NCBI RefSeq assembly: GCF_017873415.1
Contig: NZ_JAGGKD010000002.1
Coordinates: forward strand, 1-64,000
DNA from: Methanolobus bombayensis
GTDB lineage: Archaea > Halobacteriota > Methanosarcinia > Methanosarcinales > Methanosarcinaceae
Length of the DNA stretch: 64,000 bases
Reading direction: 5' to 3'
Of this stretch, positions 54,259-64,000 are shown one piece after another. The translations under genes and the position numbers were made by a program. Within the stretch, counting starts at the first letter, position 1, and each line of letters opens with the position of its first letter. Below the pieces are notes generated by a model. That model had not been told where the DNA came from. It was given only the letters and a program-made list of their open reading frames with translations, and did not search any database.

Positions 54259-54845
54259 TTGATAGTTAAAAGTAAAAAAAGTGTTCTTAGTAATGTTGTA
54301 TTCGACCAAAAATGCAAACAAAACCAAGAACACATAAAATTACACCTAAAGAGAATATATGCTTTCCTGAATGACCAGAAACACTTCAGAAAAACATATC
54401 AACAAGTCAACAGAAGGAATCAAGAGCTATACAGGGATCAATTGACAGGAATAAAGAAGCTGCCAAAAAAGTTCAGGATTAACAATTTCCTTGTTGATGT
54501 GACTTATTCCCTACAGACAAAAATGATGGTATCTGATGAACAGGATACCATCAAATTACTGAAAGAAAAGATAGTTGCAGGCAGAGAAGGATTTTTCTGC
54601 TTGAAGTCAAGTGAGAATTTGACACTAAAACAAGCTCTTCAGACGTATCGAAAAAAGGATAGTATCGAGAAAATTATCAATTCGCTGAAGAATGAAATTG
54701 TGATAAACCACTACGAGTATGGACAGATGCTAGTATATATGGTGCGGTAATCATTGGGTTCATTGCACAGCTTTTCATATCACTGATGAGATATGAGTTC
54801 AATGAACTCAAACATAGGTCAACAAAATTTAACGAGTTCTATTTC
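54259..54845 (+). pseudogene. Transposase relic, IS1634/IS4-superfamily-like
   Basis: The first 163 codons (from a TTG) read FRINNFLVDVTYSLQTKMMV, KEKIVAGREGFFCLKSSENL and NEIVINHYEYGQMLVYMVR. After a frame change the C-terminal part continues as IYGAVIIGFIAQLFISLMRY and EFNELKHRSTKF. That ending, a hydrophobic helix after a broken catalytic core, is typical of IS1634-type transposases. The DDE core's N-terminal half is missing, so it is a fragment with at least one frameshift. Confidence 0.65.
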
Positions 54846-55096
54846 ATAAATCCCTATAAAAAAATAGTCTATTGAATTTGACAGTGACTGTAGATTTTAT
54901 AAAAATTAAGCAAAAAAGTACATGTATGCTAACTTTTATGACATAAATTAACTGATTTTAAGGCAAAATGGGCAAAATCGTAATGATTTACATGAAATTG
55001 TTCAAACTGTCAGATATCTTTCCTGACAAAAAAACTAAAATTTTGGTTACAAAATGATAGGAAAACTTAAACCAAATAGTACCAACTTTCAGCAAG
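54846..55096. other. Intergenic, no recognised feature
   Basis: AT-rich spacer between the transposase relic and a membrane protein gene. I see no RNA gene or clear promoter beyond general A/T richness. Confidence 0.4.
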
Positions 55097-55954
55097 ATGG
55101 AGATCCATAAAATAACTACTATAGGTAGGCCCCTGAATTTTGCTTATTTCACAAATAAATTAATAATCAGCATTGCATTTCTCACTTCTATTATTTTCAC
55201 CATTATCACATTTTTCAACTACTTCCGGGGAGAGACGAACAACATAAGCCTGATAACAGGAATAAGAGCTGGCTTGCTTGTATTTCTTCTGTGGGCAATC
55301 TCAAGAGAGCTTGATCCAGACAAAGAATGGGGAGCTTTTGTAACTGTATCTCTGGCACTTGCATTCATAATTATATTTGAAATACCTAAAATCCTGCCTT
55401 TTGTCTGGTTCCTCCTTATCCTGAGAATCATCAACCATTCAAGTGGTATGCCTGCAGGGATAATGGATTCTTTTTTAGGCATTGCCGTGGGGCTAATATT
55501 GGCATACCATATATCCTGGATATATGGCATTCTTACAGCTTTTGGGTTTATATTTGACAGCCGGTTAAATGATCCGGCAAAATACCACCTACCCATTGGA
55601 ACAATGATGCTGATCATTTCAGCCATCATTTACATTCAAAATGGAGGGATGATATTTGCCCATTCATCCAGAAGTATATCATTTGTTGTGTTTGCAATCA
55701 TATTGTTCCTGCCTGTCATCATATGGCCGGGTAAATTAGAAAGTGTTGGAGACAGGACAAATGAACCTCTGGACCCCGCAAGAATAAAGATAGCAAGAAT
55801 AATGGCTATATTTGTCTTTTTTGGGATATGGACTATTCCAGAAACCCAGGATACTGGAATTGTTCAATTCATTTTTTGTATATTTACGGGACTTGGAGCA
55901 TATCGCATAGTGTCAGCAATATTAGCAAAAAAGAGAGAAAGTCCTCTAATGTAG
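55097..55954 (+). CDS. Polytopic membrane protein, unknown function
   Basis: A 285-aa protein with about eight hydrophobic helices, for example LIISIAFLTSIIFTIITFFN (about 23-42), IRAGLLVFLLWAISREL, FVTVSLALAFIIIFEIPKIL and SFVVFAIILFLPVIIWPGKL. Loops are short, with no catalytic motif that I know. It may be a small transporter or a structural membrane protein. It sits convergent to the type I restriction operon (76-bp gap after its stop) and has no obvious functional partner. Confidence 0.7.
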   Translation: MEIHKITTIGRPLNFAYFTNKLIISIAFLTSIIFTIITFFNYFRGETNNISLITGIRAGLLVFLLWAISRELDPDKEWGAFVTVSLALAFIIIFEIPKILPFVWFLLILRIINHSSGMPAGIMDSFLGIAVGLILAYHISWIYGILTAFGFIFDSRLNDPAKYHLPIGTMMLIISAIIYIQNGGMIFAHSSRSISFVVFAIILFLPVIIWPGKLESVGDRTNEPLDPARIKIARIMAIFVFFGIWTIPETQDTGIVQFIFCIFTGLGAYRIVSAILAKKRESPLM

Positions 55955-56030
55955 CTTATTGTAGCTACTATTTTTTGTCCATCACCAAGTTTCATTATCA
56001 TGTACCTCTGTGCTCATATTCCCGCCCTGT

Positions 56031-59000
56031 TCATACAGAAGACTCCACAATATCCTCATTCAGTTTCTTGTAGACACTCCTTAGCAGATAATCCTTAACA
56101 ATGGTAGCAAAACCAGCATCATCCATAATCCTTGAAAAGATGGACTCGTTCTGGTCCATGCGACCAATCAAAGCATCTGTGAAAATGTCATCAAAACCGT
56201 ACTTGAAATTATCAATTGTATTGTTCCTTGCTTGCTTTGAAAGTCCTTCATTTGCCATGATATCTGCTTCAATCTGCTCAAAGAAAATGCGGTCTGCATC
56301 AGTAAAATCAGTTCCAAAGCGGTCATTTAGTACCTTTATGATTTCGGACAGATGAGCTGACTCTTCTTTCTCTTTTCTCATGCCAATTTCAGAAGGTGGT
56401 TCCAGTTCTCCATCCGCTTTTTGAAGACTGATTGAGCCTTCACTTATCTTTTGTAAACGGTAATATTCCAATGCTACCTCATCATCGAGTTTCAGGATTT
56501 CAGAGATATCTTTTCTTGGTAACTTCTTCAAAAGGAATCGTCCATAGGCATAGAGTTTTTCCAGCTCTATGTCCTGGAATGGCATTATCTGTGAAAGGAA
56601 TGAATAAAGACGAACAAAGGATGCGAGGGTGTGCCTGAAGTCTTCTTGCTCTTTTTCGGCTGTTATCCCTCTGTAACGTTCAACTGCCGGATCAATGTAC
56701 GCGTTCAGTTTTGCATTATCCTTTTGAGTGCGCTTGTTCTTTGAGCGGAAAAAGGCATTACAGAAGTTGTCAATCTCAGATTGCCAGTATACCTGTGCTG
56801 AATCAAGTCTTCCTTTGAGGTCATATAGGAGGTTAGGGTCGGTACTTTCAGTGAGAACTGTTTGTTGATAATAGGGCTGGAATGATAGTAGAATGTCTTC
56901 CTCTTTATTTACGAAGTCAAGAATGAATGTATCTTCTTTTCCGGGATGTATTCTGTTCAGTCTGGAAAGTGTCTGTACGGCTTTCACGCCGGAAAGAGCC
57001 TTGTCTACATACATTGTATGAAGAAGAGGTTGGTCGAATCCAGTCTGGTATTTCTCTGCTACAAGCAATAAGCGATATTCTTCTGCATCGAATTTCTCAG
57101 GTAATTCTTTTTCACTGAAACCATTCATTTCAGGTTCTGTAAAGGAGTTTCCATATTCGTCTTTTACAGTTCCTGAGAATGCAACAAGAGCTTTAATGTC
57201 ACTGTATCCCTTCTCTTTGATGTAACGGTCAAATTCGAGCTTATATTTGACTACATGTGGACGTGAAGAGGTTACAACCATTGCCTTTGCCTGTCCACCA
57301 ATCTTATCCATAGTTACTTGGCGGAAGTGTTCTACCATGACTTCTGTTTTTTGTGCTATGTTGTGAGGGTGAAGGGATACAAACCTTGCAGCTGCACGCC
57401 TTGCTTTCTTCTTGTTCAGAGAGGGGTCATCCTCTATGATTTTGGAAAGCTCGAAGAAGGTCTTATAGGTGACATAGTTCTTGAGAACATCCATAATGAA
57501 GCCTTCTTCTATTGCCTGTCTCATGGAATAGATGTGGAAAGGTTTTTTCTGTCCGTTAGTATCCTCTGTTCCAAATACATCAAGTGTTTTTGGTTTTGGA
57601 GTTGCTGTGAATGCATAGAAGCTGAGGTTTTCCTGGGGTCCTCTGGATGCCATTACTTTTCTCATCTCGTCCTCAGCATCGTTGTCGTCATCATCTCCAT
57701 AGCTTTCACTTTCTTCTTTAGAGATGTCCTCCATGTCGATGACTGTGAGTGCCTCTTTCATCTTTTCCGAAGCTTTGCCGCCCTGTGAGCTGTGAGCTTC
57801 ATCAACTATTATAGCGTACTTTCTTGCAGGCATATCGCCTACTTTGTCAAGGATAAATGGAAACTTCTGCAATGTGGTGATGATTATGTTTGTACCGGAA
57901 TTGAGTGCAGATGCCAGTTGTTTTGAGTCCCTGTCAATCTTCTGAACAACACCCTGCTTGTGGTCGAACTGGAATATGGTGTCCTGAAGTTGCTTGTCAA
58001 GTACACGACGGTCGGTGATTACGACTACTGAATCGAATATCCTGTTATCATCGTCGTCGTACAGACTGGATAAGTGATATGCAAGCCATGCAATTGAATT
58101 ACTTTTGCCGCTACCTGCTGAGTGTTCTATAAGATAGTTCTTGCCAGTGCCACTTTTACGTGTATCTGCTGTGAGCTTACGAACCGCATCAAGCTGATGA
58201 TACCTTGGGAAGATCATGCTTTCTTTTTTGACAACTTTGCCATCGACTTCGTATTTTTCCACCTGCAAGTGCATGAATCGTCCAATTATATCCAGCCAGC
58301 TATCCTTTTCCCATATCTGTTCCCAGAGATATGATGTTCTGTAACCATTGGGATTGACCGGATTTCCTTTACCTCCGTCACATCCAAGGTTAAATGGCAG
58401 GTAGCGAGTTTCCTTGCCATTCAGCTTTGTGGTCATGTATGCTTCATCGGTATCAACCGCAAAATGTACAAGAGCTCTCTTCTTGAATTTGAAAAGCAGT
58501 TCGTTCTGTTCCCTGTCAAACATGAACTGTTTTCTGGCATTATCAGCATTCTGTCCTGTAAACTGGTTCTTCAGTTCTACTGTTGCTACAGGCAGACCAT
58601 TTACGCTCAATAACATGTCAATAGATTTCTCACTCTTAGGACTGTAATGAACCTGTCTTGTAACTGTAAGTTTATTTTTCTTGTACAAATTCAGAGTATC
58701 GGGATTGAGACCACTTACAGGCTTGAAAAAAACAGTTTTGTAATTTACTCCCATATCTGTGAAGCCTTTGCGAAGGATATCCAGCATTCCCCTGTTGTCA
58801 AGTTCAACCTGAAGTCTTTTCAGAATTTTAGATTCGACAGCTCCACCATGTATGGAAACAGATTTTTCCCATTTTTCTGGCTGACTATCTTTCAGGAACG
58901 ACAACAACACACCTTTATCCAGTGCCAGCTCCCTGTCAAAGTCATCAGCATTGCCTTTATGGTAACCTCCTTCTTCAACAAGATGATACTCGATGGCTTC

Positions 59001-59039
59001 TTCAAAGGCTTTTTCTGTGTGGACTTCTGTTGTTGTCAT
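56031..59039 (-). CDS. hsdR: Type I restriction enzyme R subunit (HsdR)
   Basis: A 1002-aa HsdR of normal length. The N-terminal PD-(D/E)XK nuclease shows GLPVATVELKNQFTGQNAD (E-x-K about 157). The motor has Walker A IEHSAGSGKSNSIAWLAYHL (about 308), Walker B IIVDEAHSSQGGKASEKM (about 413), FYAFTATPKPKTLDVFG and VAEKYQTGFDQPLLHTMYVD. With HsdM and HsdS it should translocate and cut unmethylated DNA. It is the last gene of the hsd operon, 43 bp after the DUF262 gene. No frameshift or missing motif is seen, so it looks functional. Confidence 0.95.
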   Translation of the reverse strand: MTTTEVHTEKAFEEAIEYHLVEEGGYHKGNADDFDRELALDKGVLLSFLKDSQPEKWEKSVSIHGGAVESKILKRLQVELDNRGMLDILRKGFTDMGVNYKTVFFKPVSGLNPDTLNLYKKNKLTVTRQVHYSPKSEKSIDMLLSVNGLPVATVELKNQFTGQNADNARKQFMFDREQNELLFKFKKRALVHFAVDTDEAYMTTKLNGKETRYLPFNLGCDGGKGNPVNPNGYRTSYLWEQIWEKDSWLDIIGRFMHLQVEKYEVDGKVVKKESMIFPRYHQLDAVRKLTADTRKSGTGKNYLIEHSAGSGKSNSIAWLAYHLSSLYDDDDNRIFDSVVVITDRRVLDKQLQDTIFQFDHKQGVVQKIDRDSKQLASALNSGTNIIITTLQKFPFILDKVGDMPARKYAIIVDEAHSSQGGKASEKMKEALTVIDMEDISKEESESYGDDDDNDAEDEMRKVMASRGPQENLSFYAFTATPKPKTLDVFGTEDTNGQKKPFHIYSMRQAIEEGFIMDVLKNYVTYKTFFELSKIIEDDPSLNKKKARRAAARFVSLHPHNIAQKTEVMVEHFRQVTMDKIGGQAKAMVVTSSRPHVVKYKLEFDRYIKEKGYSDIKALVAFSGTVKDEYGNSFTEPEMNGFSEKELPEKFDAEEYRLLLVAEKYQTGFDQPLLHTMYVDKALSGVKAVQTLSRLNRIHPGKEDTFILDFVNKEEDILLSFQPYYQQTVLTESTDPNLLYDLKGRLDSAQVYWQSEIDNFCNAFFRSKNKRTQKDNAKLNAYIDPAVERYRGITAEKEQEDFRHTLASFVRLYSFLSQIMPFQDIELEKLYAYGRFLLKKLPRKDISEILKLDDEVALEYYRLQKISEGSISLQKADGELEPPSEIGMRKEKEESAHLSEIIKVLNDRFGTDFTDADRIFFEQIEADIMANEGLSKQARNNTIDNFKYGFDDIFTDALIGRMDQNESIFSRIMDDAGFATIVKDYLLRSVYKKLNEDIVESSV

Positions 59040-59082
59040 TATTATGTGCTCCAGACATGAAGTAGATTATATTAGTATACTA

Positions 59083-60879
59083 TTACAAAGAATAATAATA
59101 CTCCTTAATCTTTTTTGCTATTAAAGCTCTTCTTTTTAACAGGAACTCATCATAATCTTTGATGTCCATTGAGAAAATGTCTTCGGGAATACAGTTCATC
59201 CTTAGGTTTTCAAATAGAGCTTTTTCATCACATATTGAACCATATTTTGTGTTACTTGTAGCACATTGCTCTTTCAATTCATTGAAATAGATGTTTGGAG
59301 CTTTGCTACCTACCTGTATATTGATTTCACTCTGCATGTAGACGTAATTGGCAATCTGGTTATATCGTCCTCTTTTGAGACCGTTTTTCTTCAGATATTC
59401 TCTTGGAAATATGTGATGGATGTCACCGTGGTGGCTGATTAAATCGTCCACTGTGATGTCTTTTGATAAAAATCCTAAGTCCTTGGTCTTTACCTGTGAT
59501 GCGAGATATACGTTGAAGTAGGGACTACTTGCTACTGATGTGTCAAGATTCTGTATAAGTCCTACATCAAAGAAGGTGTCTGAAAGCACTGCTTGTTCAA
59601 CACTATTCAGATACTCACCAAAATCCTTGCTAGATATATTTTTAATATCACGGTCAAATGCTGATTCTGGAGAACTTGAATATCTTCCTGTAAGAACTGA
59701 AAGCACAAACCATTTGCGTACATATTTTTCAATATCAGCAGGTTTGTAACCAAGTGATTTGAGTTTGAGATAAACAATGTAGGCAAAATTAAGGGAGTTC
59801 TGTGAACGAACCAGCTTTGAAGAAATAAAACCTGCTGACCTTATTATCATCAGGAATCTCTTGAAACTATGTTCATTCATAAACTTGTAAATGCCCTGTT
59901 CCAGTGTCTCAAAGGAGTTCCTTGCAATGTCTTCTTCATAGGTTCTGGTCTCGAAATTTCTTCCAGAGAGCAAACCGACAAGGTCTGACAGTTTGCCTCT
60001 TTCAAATTCAGAAGTGAAGACCACCCTCAGCATATCTGTGTACCCTGGGTCATATAGGTCATCATTCTCGTTCTTCAACCATGACATTTTCTGGAAGTAA
60101 TCGGTTGATGTAAAATCAGTATCAACATCTCTTATCTGCTCGTAGAATTCAGGTGCAATTGCCATGTGGCAGAAATAGTCTATGGCTTTTCTGATAGTAG
60201 GGCCGTTATGAATCTCATTTGCAGCTATTTTTGACATTGCAAAGTCAGCCTGGCTTAAAGGTACTCCTTTGGAATTTATTCTTATGAATATCTCAGTTAC
60301 TGTTTCAATATCAAGGTCAGAATCTAATTCTATTAGACCAAGCTGTTTTTTGGTGATGTTCTTAAGGTTCTCAAAAGCATTCTCTACATGACCTTCATCA
60401 ACATCAGGGTTTTTCTCACAATAATCTTTAACAAGGCGAATAAAACCGACATCTCCATTGATTAATGGAGCTATATCATGAATCCATGAACTGTCTTTCT
60501 GAATTGCGGTATTAAATACCTCAAACCTTTCTTCAATAGGGTGGAAAGCTATCCTTATCTTTGCTTTCTTATAGTCGCTGTTTACTATGTATTGACCAAG
60601 AATAGCAGCATTAAGAGCCATCACTCTTTGCTGACCATCAATCAGAATCTTTTTTCCTTCAGAAACAGTACCATCCTTAAGTCTTACATTGGGATTTCTC
60701 CATGCAATGAGGTAACCTATAGGATAACCCTGATACAGTGAATCCATTAGGTCTCTGACCTTTGTAGAATCCCACACAAAAGGTCTCTGTATCTCCGGTA
60801 TAGCTATTTCACCAGATTTCACCCAACTCAATACTGTCTCAATCAGATGCTGATTTACGGCATATTTTTGCGTTTTCAT
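59083..60879 (-). CDS. DUF262/DUF1524-type (GmrSD-like) protein embedded in hsd operon
   Basis: A 598-aa protein with an N-terminal DUF262 ParB-like domain ([20 protein letters not shown] about 25-44; [20 protein letters not shown] about 78-97) and a C-terminal HNH/DUF1524-like nuclease motif [19 protein letters not shown] with NQIANYVYM (about 481-515). GmrSD enzymes are type IV, NTP-dependent nucleases against modified DNA. The gene overlaps hsdS by 4 bp and precedes hsdR, so it is co-expressed with the type I system. It would cover phages that escape type I restriction through DNA modification (inference by analogy with type-I-embedded GmrSD-like systems). Confidence 0.88.
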   Translation of the reverse strand: MKTQKYAVNQHLIETVLSWVKSGEIAIPEIQRPFVWDSTKVRDLMDSLYQGYPIGYLIAWRNPNVRLKDGTVSEGKKILIDGQQRVMALNAAILGQYIVNSDYKKAKIRIAFHPIEERFEVFNTAIQKDSSWIHDIAPLINGDVGFIRLVKDYCEKNPDVDEGHVENAFENLKNITKKQLGLIELDSDLDIETVTEIFIRINSKGVPLSQADFAMSKIAANEIHNGPTIRKAIDYFCHMAIAPEFYEQIRDVDTDFTSTDYFQKMSWLKNENDDLYDPGYTDMLRVVFTSEFERGKLSDLVGLLSGRNFETRTYEEDIARNSFETLEQGIYKFMNEHSFKRFLMIIRSAGFISSKLVRSQNSLNFAYIVYLKLKSLGYKPADIEKYVRKWFVLSVLTGRYSSSPESAFDRDIKNISSKDFGEYLNSVEQAVLSDTFFDVGLIQNLDTSVASSPYFNVYLASQVKTKDLGFLSKDITVDDLISHHGDIHHIFPREYLKKNGLKRGRYNQIANYVYMQSEINIQVGSKAPNIYFNELKEQCATSNTKYGSICDEKALFENLRMNCIPEDIFSMDIKDYDEFLLKRRALIAKKIKEYYYSL

Positions 60880-62210
60880 TCAACTAACTCCACTTCATTC
60901 CTTACGTCAATTTTGCCTGTTACTGCATTTGAGATGAGTGATGTGCGGTATTCTTGTAGGAGAGAGATTTGATTTTGGATATTCCCAATTATGATTTCTG
61001 TTTCAGAATAAGAAGTATCTATAAAGGATACAATTGATTCTTGTTCAACCAAAGGTGGCAAAACAACTTTGAGATGATTTAACTTACTGGCTTTTATACC
61101 CTGAGCAGTTGAACCAGTTGCATAACGTTGCAAATCGCTCTGGAACGAATAAGATAATAACCAAAATTTTAAGAAATAATTATCAAGGTAGTTCTTATTG
61201 GCTCTGAACTTGATGATTCTTTGTGCCAATGCGATATCTTCGTTGTCAACATTTGCAACTTCTCCTAAAGGAGCCTCTGTTGTAAAAAGTACATCCCCTA
61301 TCTCAGGATAACCTCTGCTCATTACTTTCTCATAGTCAGCAGTGTTTATGTATTCCTGTGACAAACTGTAATCTATAATTCCATTTTTAACGTTTTTTGC
61401 AGTTACTAAAAATATACCTTCTTCAGTCTTTTGAGGGGTTTTTCCTCTATAATCAACAATAGATTCCAGATATTTTGTTAATCCTGCGATTTCCCAATGC
61501 TCCGGCACTTCTCCCAACCACTCAATACCTGAATCCTTCATCGGCACATCTGGGTTAAGTCCCTTTGTCACTACATGATTGATAATTGCAGTGCGTTCCT
61601 CTTTGAGTAGTTCGATTTGCTTCTGCTTCTTTTCAATGACGGCATCTATTTGAGAAGTCTTCTTATCCAAAAATGTGATTATGTCTTGTTGTTCCGGGAT
61701 AGATGGATAGACGATAAGAAGTTGCTCTATTAGTTTTATTGTCAGACGTGTAAGTGCAGAGCCTCTTATAAAACTAAACATTTGGTCAATATTCAATCCT
61801 GAAGTTAAATAGTACCTTAAATATTCAGGTAGAAGTTTTGCCGGTGAAGGTCTTATTAGCCCCAATGAAGAAAGAATCGCAAAGTTATTTTTATTTTTTA
61901 CTACTACTGCTTTACCTATGGTTCCATCTTTTGTTAATAGTACATCCCCTTCCAAAGGTTGACAACCATTTCTTTTTAAAGTAAGATAATCTGTTTCTGA
62001 AATACGTTTTGAGTTATCAAAATCAATAAAATCATCCTTCACGTCTTGAACTGTAATGTATGGAATCCCGTAATCTTGTGTTTCAGGAGAAAAATGAGAA
62101 CCATCTGTGATTTTATCGCAAATATGCTTTAGGTTTGTAACAACATAATTCTCGGGTATCTCCCCTATCCACTCAATCCCTGAATCCTTGTATGCAGGAT
62201 ATGGCTTCAT
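60876..62210 (-). CDS. hsdS: Type I restriction specificity subunit (HsdS)
   Basis: A 444-aa HsdS with two target recognition domains, each introduced by near-identical phrases: [20 protein letters not shown] (about 8-27) and [20 protein letters not shown] (about 223-242). Helical spacers [20 protein letters not shown] and [19 protein letters not shown] follow them. It dictates the bipartite DNA site for methylation and restriction. It overlaps hsdM by 4 bp and DUF262 by 4 bp. Full-length, apparently functional. Confidence 0.93.
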   Translation of the reverse strand: MKPYPAYKDSGIEWIGEIPENYVVTNLKHICDKITDGSHFSPETQDYGIPYITVQDVKDDFIDFDNSKRISETDYLTLKRNGCQPLEGDVLLTKDGTIGKAVVVKNKNNFAILSSLGLIRPSPAKLLPEYLRYYLTSGLNIDQMFSFIRGSALTRLTIKLIEQLLIVYPSIPEQQDIITFLDKKTSQIDAVIEKKQKQIELLKEERTAIINHVVTKGLNPDVPMKDSGIEWLGEVPEHWEIAGLTKYLESIVDYRGKTPQKTEEGIFLVTAKNVKNGIIDYSLSQEYINTADYEKVMSRGYPEIGDVLFTTEAPLGEVANVDNEDIALAQRIIKFRANKNYLDNYFLKFWLLSYSFQSDLQRYATGSTAQGIKASKLNHLKVVLPPLVEQESIVSFIDTSYSETEIIIGNIQNQISLLQEYRTSLISNAVTGKIDVRNEVELVE

Positions 62211-64000
62211 TCACTGATAGCCTCCTTGAGCAGACCTTCCATCTCTTCCTCAAGAGCCATGATGTCTGCTCTTATTTCATCGAGACTGCGAAGAGGCGTG
62301 TATTTGTAGAATTCCTTTGTGAAATTAATCTCATAACCTGTCTTGGTCTTACTTTCATCAATCCAGGCATCCGGAACATGAGGTTTGACCTCACGTTCAA
62401 AATAGGTGTCAATGTCCTCTTTTAATGGGACGTTTTCATAGTCACGGAGATTTGAATCAGGTTCTGGTTTATTTTTCACCTTGCAGACATCAGCTGTTTC
62501 ATCCTGTTCGGAAAGAGCTTTGATAATGGTCTTGATGAATGCAGGTTTAACGTTAATGCCTGAGTTCTTGATTTGTTGTTTTAGAACCTTTGTGAAATCA
62601 TCACGGTTCTTGTACAGTTTGTCCGGATCCATTGATGAGAGCATCTTAAGGATATCAGCTTGTAAGCGTTTACCTTCCTCAATTTCCTTTTCACCTGCTT
62701 CACCTTTTTTCTTGCTTGAAGCAAGGTTAATGAAAGCTTTTTCTTCCTTCAGTCTCTCGATGCGTTCTTCACTTACCTGGAAGTTAAGCTTCAGAGGACG
62801 TTCTACTGTTATACGCTGGTATCCAAAGTCTTCATTGTCATAGATCTTTGAGAACTCGTTTTCCTCAAAATCACCATAGAGCTTTGTGATTGTATCGATA
62901 TTTTCTGTACTGACTTCATTGCGCTTGTTACCAAGACTTTTCTTCATTTTGGAGTAGAAATCAATGGCACTGACAAGCTGTATCTTTCCTTTCCTTTCGT
63001 CATTCTTCCGGTTAGCGACTATCCATACATAAGTGTAGATACCTGTGTTGTAGAATAACTGGTCAGGAAGAGCTACAATAGCTTCAAGCATATCGTTCTC
63101 AATAATCCATCTACGTATCTCACTCTCACCGCTTCCGGCACTTCCGGTAAACAAAGGAGAACCATTGAAAACAATTCCTATACGTGAGCCGCTATCATCC
63201 TGCTTCATCTTGGATATCATATGCTGAAGGAAAAGGAAAGAACCATCACTTATCCTTGGAAGACCTGCACCGAATCTACCGCTATATCCTTTCTTCTCAT
63301 TTTCGTCTTTGATGAACTTCTCGACCTTCTTCCACTCCACGCCGAAAGGAGGATTTGAAAGCATGTAATCGAATTTTTCGAATTCAAGTCCGTCAACAGT
63401 AAAGGAATTACCAAACTTAATGTTAGAAGCATTCTGACCCTTTATCAACATATCAGACTTGCATATTGCATAAGACTCATCGTTAAGTTCCTGTCCGAAC
63501 ACTTCCAGCCTTGCATCAGGATTCAGGTCTTTCAGGTATTCTTCTGCAACAGACAGCATTCCCCCGGTCCCACAGGCTGGATCATAGAGGGTTTTGACAA
63601 TTCCCTGGCGTGTGAGTATATCCCTGTCATTGACAAAGAGGAGATTGACCATAAGCCTGATTACTTCCCTTGGAGTGAAATGGTGTCCAGCAGTCTCATT
63701 GGAAAGTTCAGAAAACTTGCGTATCAGCTCTTCAAAGATGTATCCCATCTCAACATTACTGACCTTGTCAGGGTGAAGGTCAACCTCTGCAAACCTCTTG
63801 ACAACAAGATAGAGAAGGTCTGCTTTATCAAGTTTATCGATCTGCTCATTGAAGTTGAAGTACTCAATGATGTTCCTGGCATCTTCAGAAAAGCCTTTGA
63901 TGTAATTTGCAAGATTGGCAGCAACGTTTGTAGGGTCTGCTTTGAGACTCTCAAAGTCGTATTTGCTCTGGTTATGGAAATTAAAACCGGCAACCTTGTT
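62207..64000 (-). CDS. hsdM: Type I restriction methyltransferase subunit (HsdM), 5' end outside window
   Basis: The frame runs from the window's right edge (NKVAGFNFHNQSKYDFESLK...) to the stop at 62,207, about 597 codons; the true start lies beyond 64,000, so the internal ATG at 63,748 should not be used. N6-adenine methyltransferase motifs are present: motif I LYDPACGTGGMLSVAEEYLK and motif IV DYMLSNPPFGVEWKKVEKFI. A helical N-terminal domain (YIKGFSEDARNIIEYFNFNE) and a conserved FEELIRKFSELSNETAGHHF precede them. It modifies the sites set by HsdS and protects host DNA. Confidence 0.93.
   Translation of the reverse strand, partial: NKVAGFNFHNQSKYDFESLKADPTNVAANLANYIKGFSEDARNIIEYFNFNEQIDKLDKADLLYLVVKRFAEVDLHPDKVSNVEMGYIFEELIRKFSELSNETAGHHFTPREVIRLMVNLLFVNDRDILTRQGIVKTLYDPACGTGGMLSVAEEYLKDLNPDARLEVFGQELNDESYAICKSDMLIKGQNASNIKFGNSFTVDGLEFEKFDYMLSNPPFGVEWKKVEKFIKDENEKKGYSGRFGAGLPRISDGSFLFLQHMISKMKQDDSGSRIGIVFNGSPLFTGSAGSGESEIRRWIIENDMLEAIVALPDQLFYNTGIYTYVWIVANRKNDERKGKIQLVSAIDFYSKMKKSLGNKRNEVSTENIDTITKLYGDFEENEFSKIYDNEDFGYQRITVERPLKLNFQVSEERIERLKEEKAFINLASSKKKGEAGEKEIEEGKRLQADILKMLSSMDPDKLYKNRDDFTKVLKQQIKNSGINVKPAFIKTIIKALSEQDETADVCKVKNKPEPDSNLRDYENVPLKEDIDTYFEREVKPHVPDAWIDESKTKTGYEINFTKEFYKYTPLRSLDEIRADIMALEEEMEGLLKEAISE

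Noticed and set aside
63724-63993. Separate 89-aa gene at the right edge
   Set aside because: It is a shadow of hsdM, whose own frame runs uninterrupted to the window edge.

Overview
The window looks like part of the genome of a methanogenic archaeon of the Methanosarcinales (Methanosarcina/Methanolobus/Methanococcoides type). The signs are an Orc1/Cdc6 initiator, AbrB-like, TrmB-like and CARF-type archaeal regulators, TATA-box promoters (several apparently leaderless), an ISH3-like insertion sequence, a soluble multi-PAS hybrid histidine kinase and an archaeal-type tyrosine integrase. This assignment is inference; there is no rRNA or methanogenesis gene to fix it.

The key landmark is at 47.1 kb. 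The 3' half of a tRNA-Val(TAC) gene, with its CCA, directly abuts a minus-strand archaeal integrase whose reading frame stays open through the tRNA fragment. That is how a partitioned (SSV-type) integrase looks at the 3'-fragment end of an integrated element. I therefore read positions 1 to about 47,156 as the right-hand part of a large integrated plasmid, virus-derived element or genomic island. Its other end, with the intact tRNA-Val and int(N), lies left of the window. Positions from about 47,157 onward are chromosomal flank.

Island, 0-5 kb: an ISH3-like element, an AbrB/winged-helix regulator pair with palindromic operator candidates, a 1.6-kb non-coding AT-rich stretch and an orc1/cdc6 gene with unusual Walker motifs. 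This is probably the replication/maintenance module. 5.6-10.8 kb: a PD-(D/E)XK-like nuclease gene, a PH-domain/zinc-ribbon protein and long gaps with repeats and decayed genes. 10.8-15.4 kb: a less AT-rich segment with a 723-aa PLD-like protein and, divergently, three unknown genes ending in a clear terminator. 16-26 kb: DsrE-like protein, C2H2 proteins, a DprA plus ComF-like phosphoribosyltransferase pair, an LSm-like/TPR/cold-shock-like protein followed by a 12-finger C2H2 protein, and a membrane-anchored JAB peptidase. 26.5-40 kb: a defence-like block with NERD-UvrD helicase, Dna2-like nuclease-helicase, Schlafen AlbA_2 protein and a three-gene operon (DUF6361-like, Tdp1-like PLD, SF2 helicase). 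40-45.5 kb: a prokaryotic viperin, nucleotide kinase and TPR-HEPN operon facing a CARF-wHTH regulator. 45.9-47.2 kb: three 33/34-bp iterons, int and att.

The island's gaps carry at least two dispersed repeat families, all copies in the same orientation whatever the direction of the neighbouring genes. Family A (about 140-250 bp, six copies) has a conserved block with AATCTATAGA. Family B starts with a GCC/GGC hairpin followed by GGGGTTATAG. A family B copy also lies just outside the att site, so at least B is a genomic family.

Flank, 47-64 kb: TrmB-like regulator, methyltransferase, a second decayed integrase, a TspO-like membrane protein, a hybrid histidine kinase, a transposase relic, a polytopic membrane protein, and a type I restriction-modification operon (hsdM-hsdS-[DUF262/HNH]-hsdR) whose hsdM runs off the right edge.
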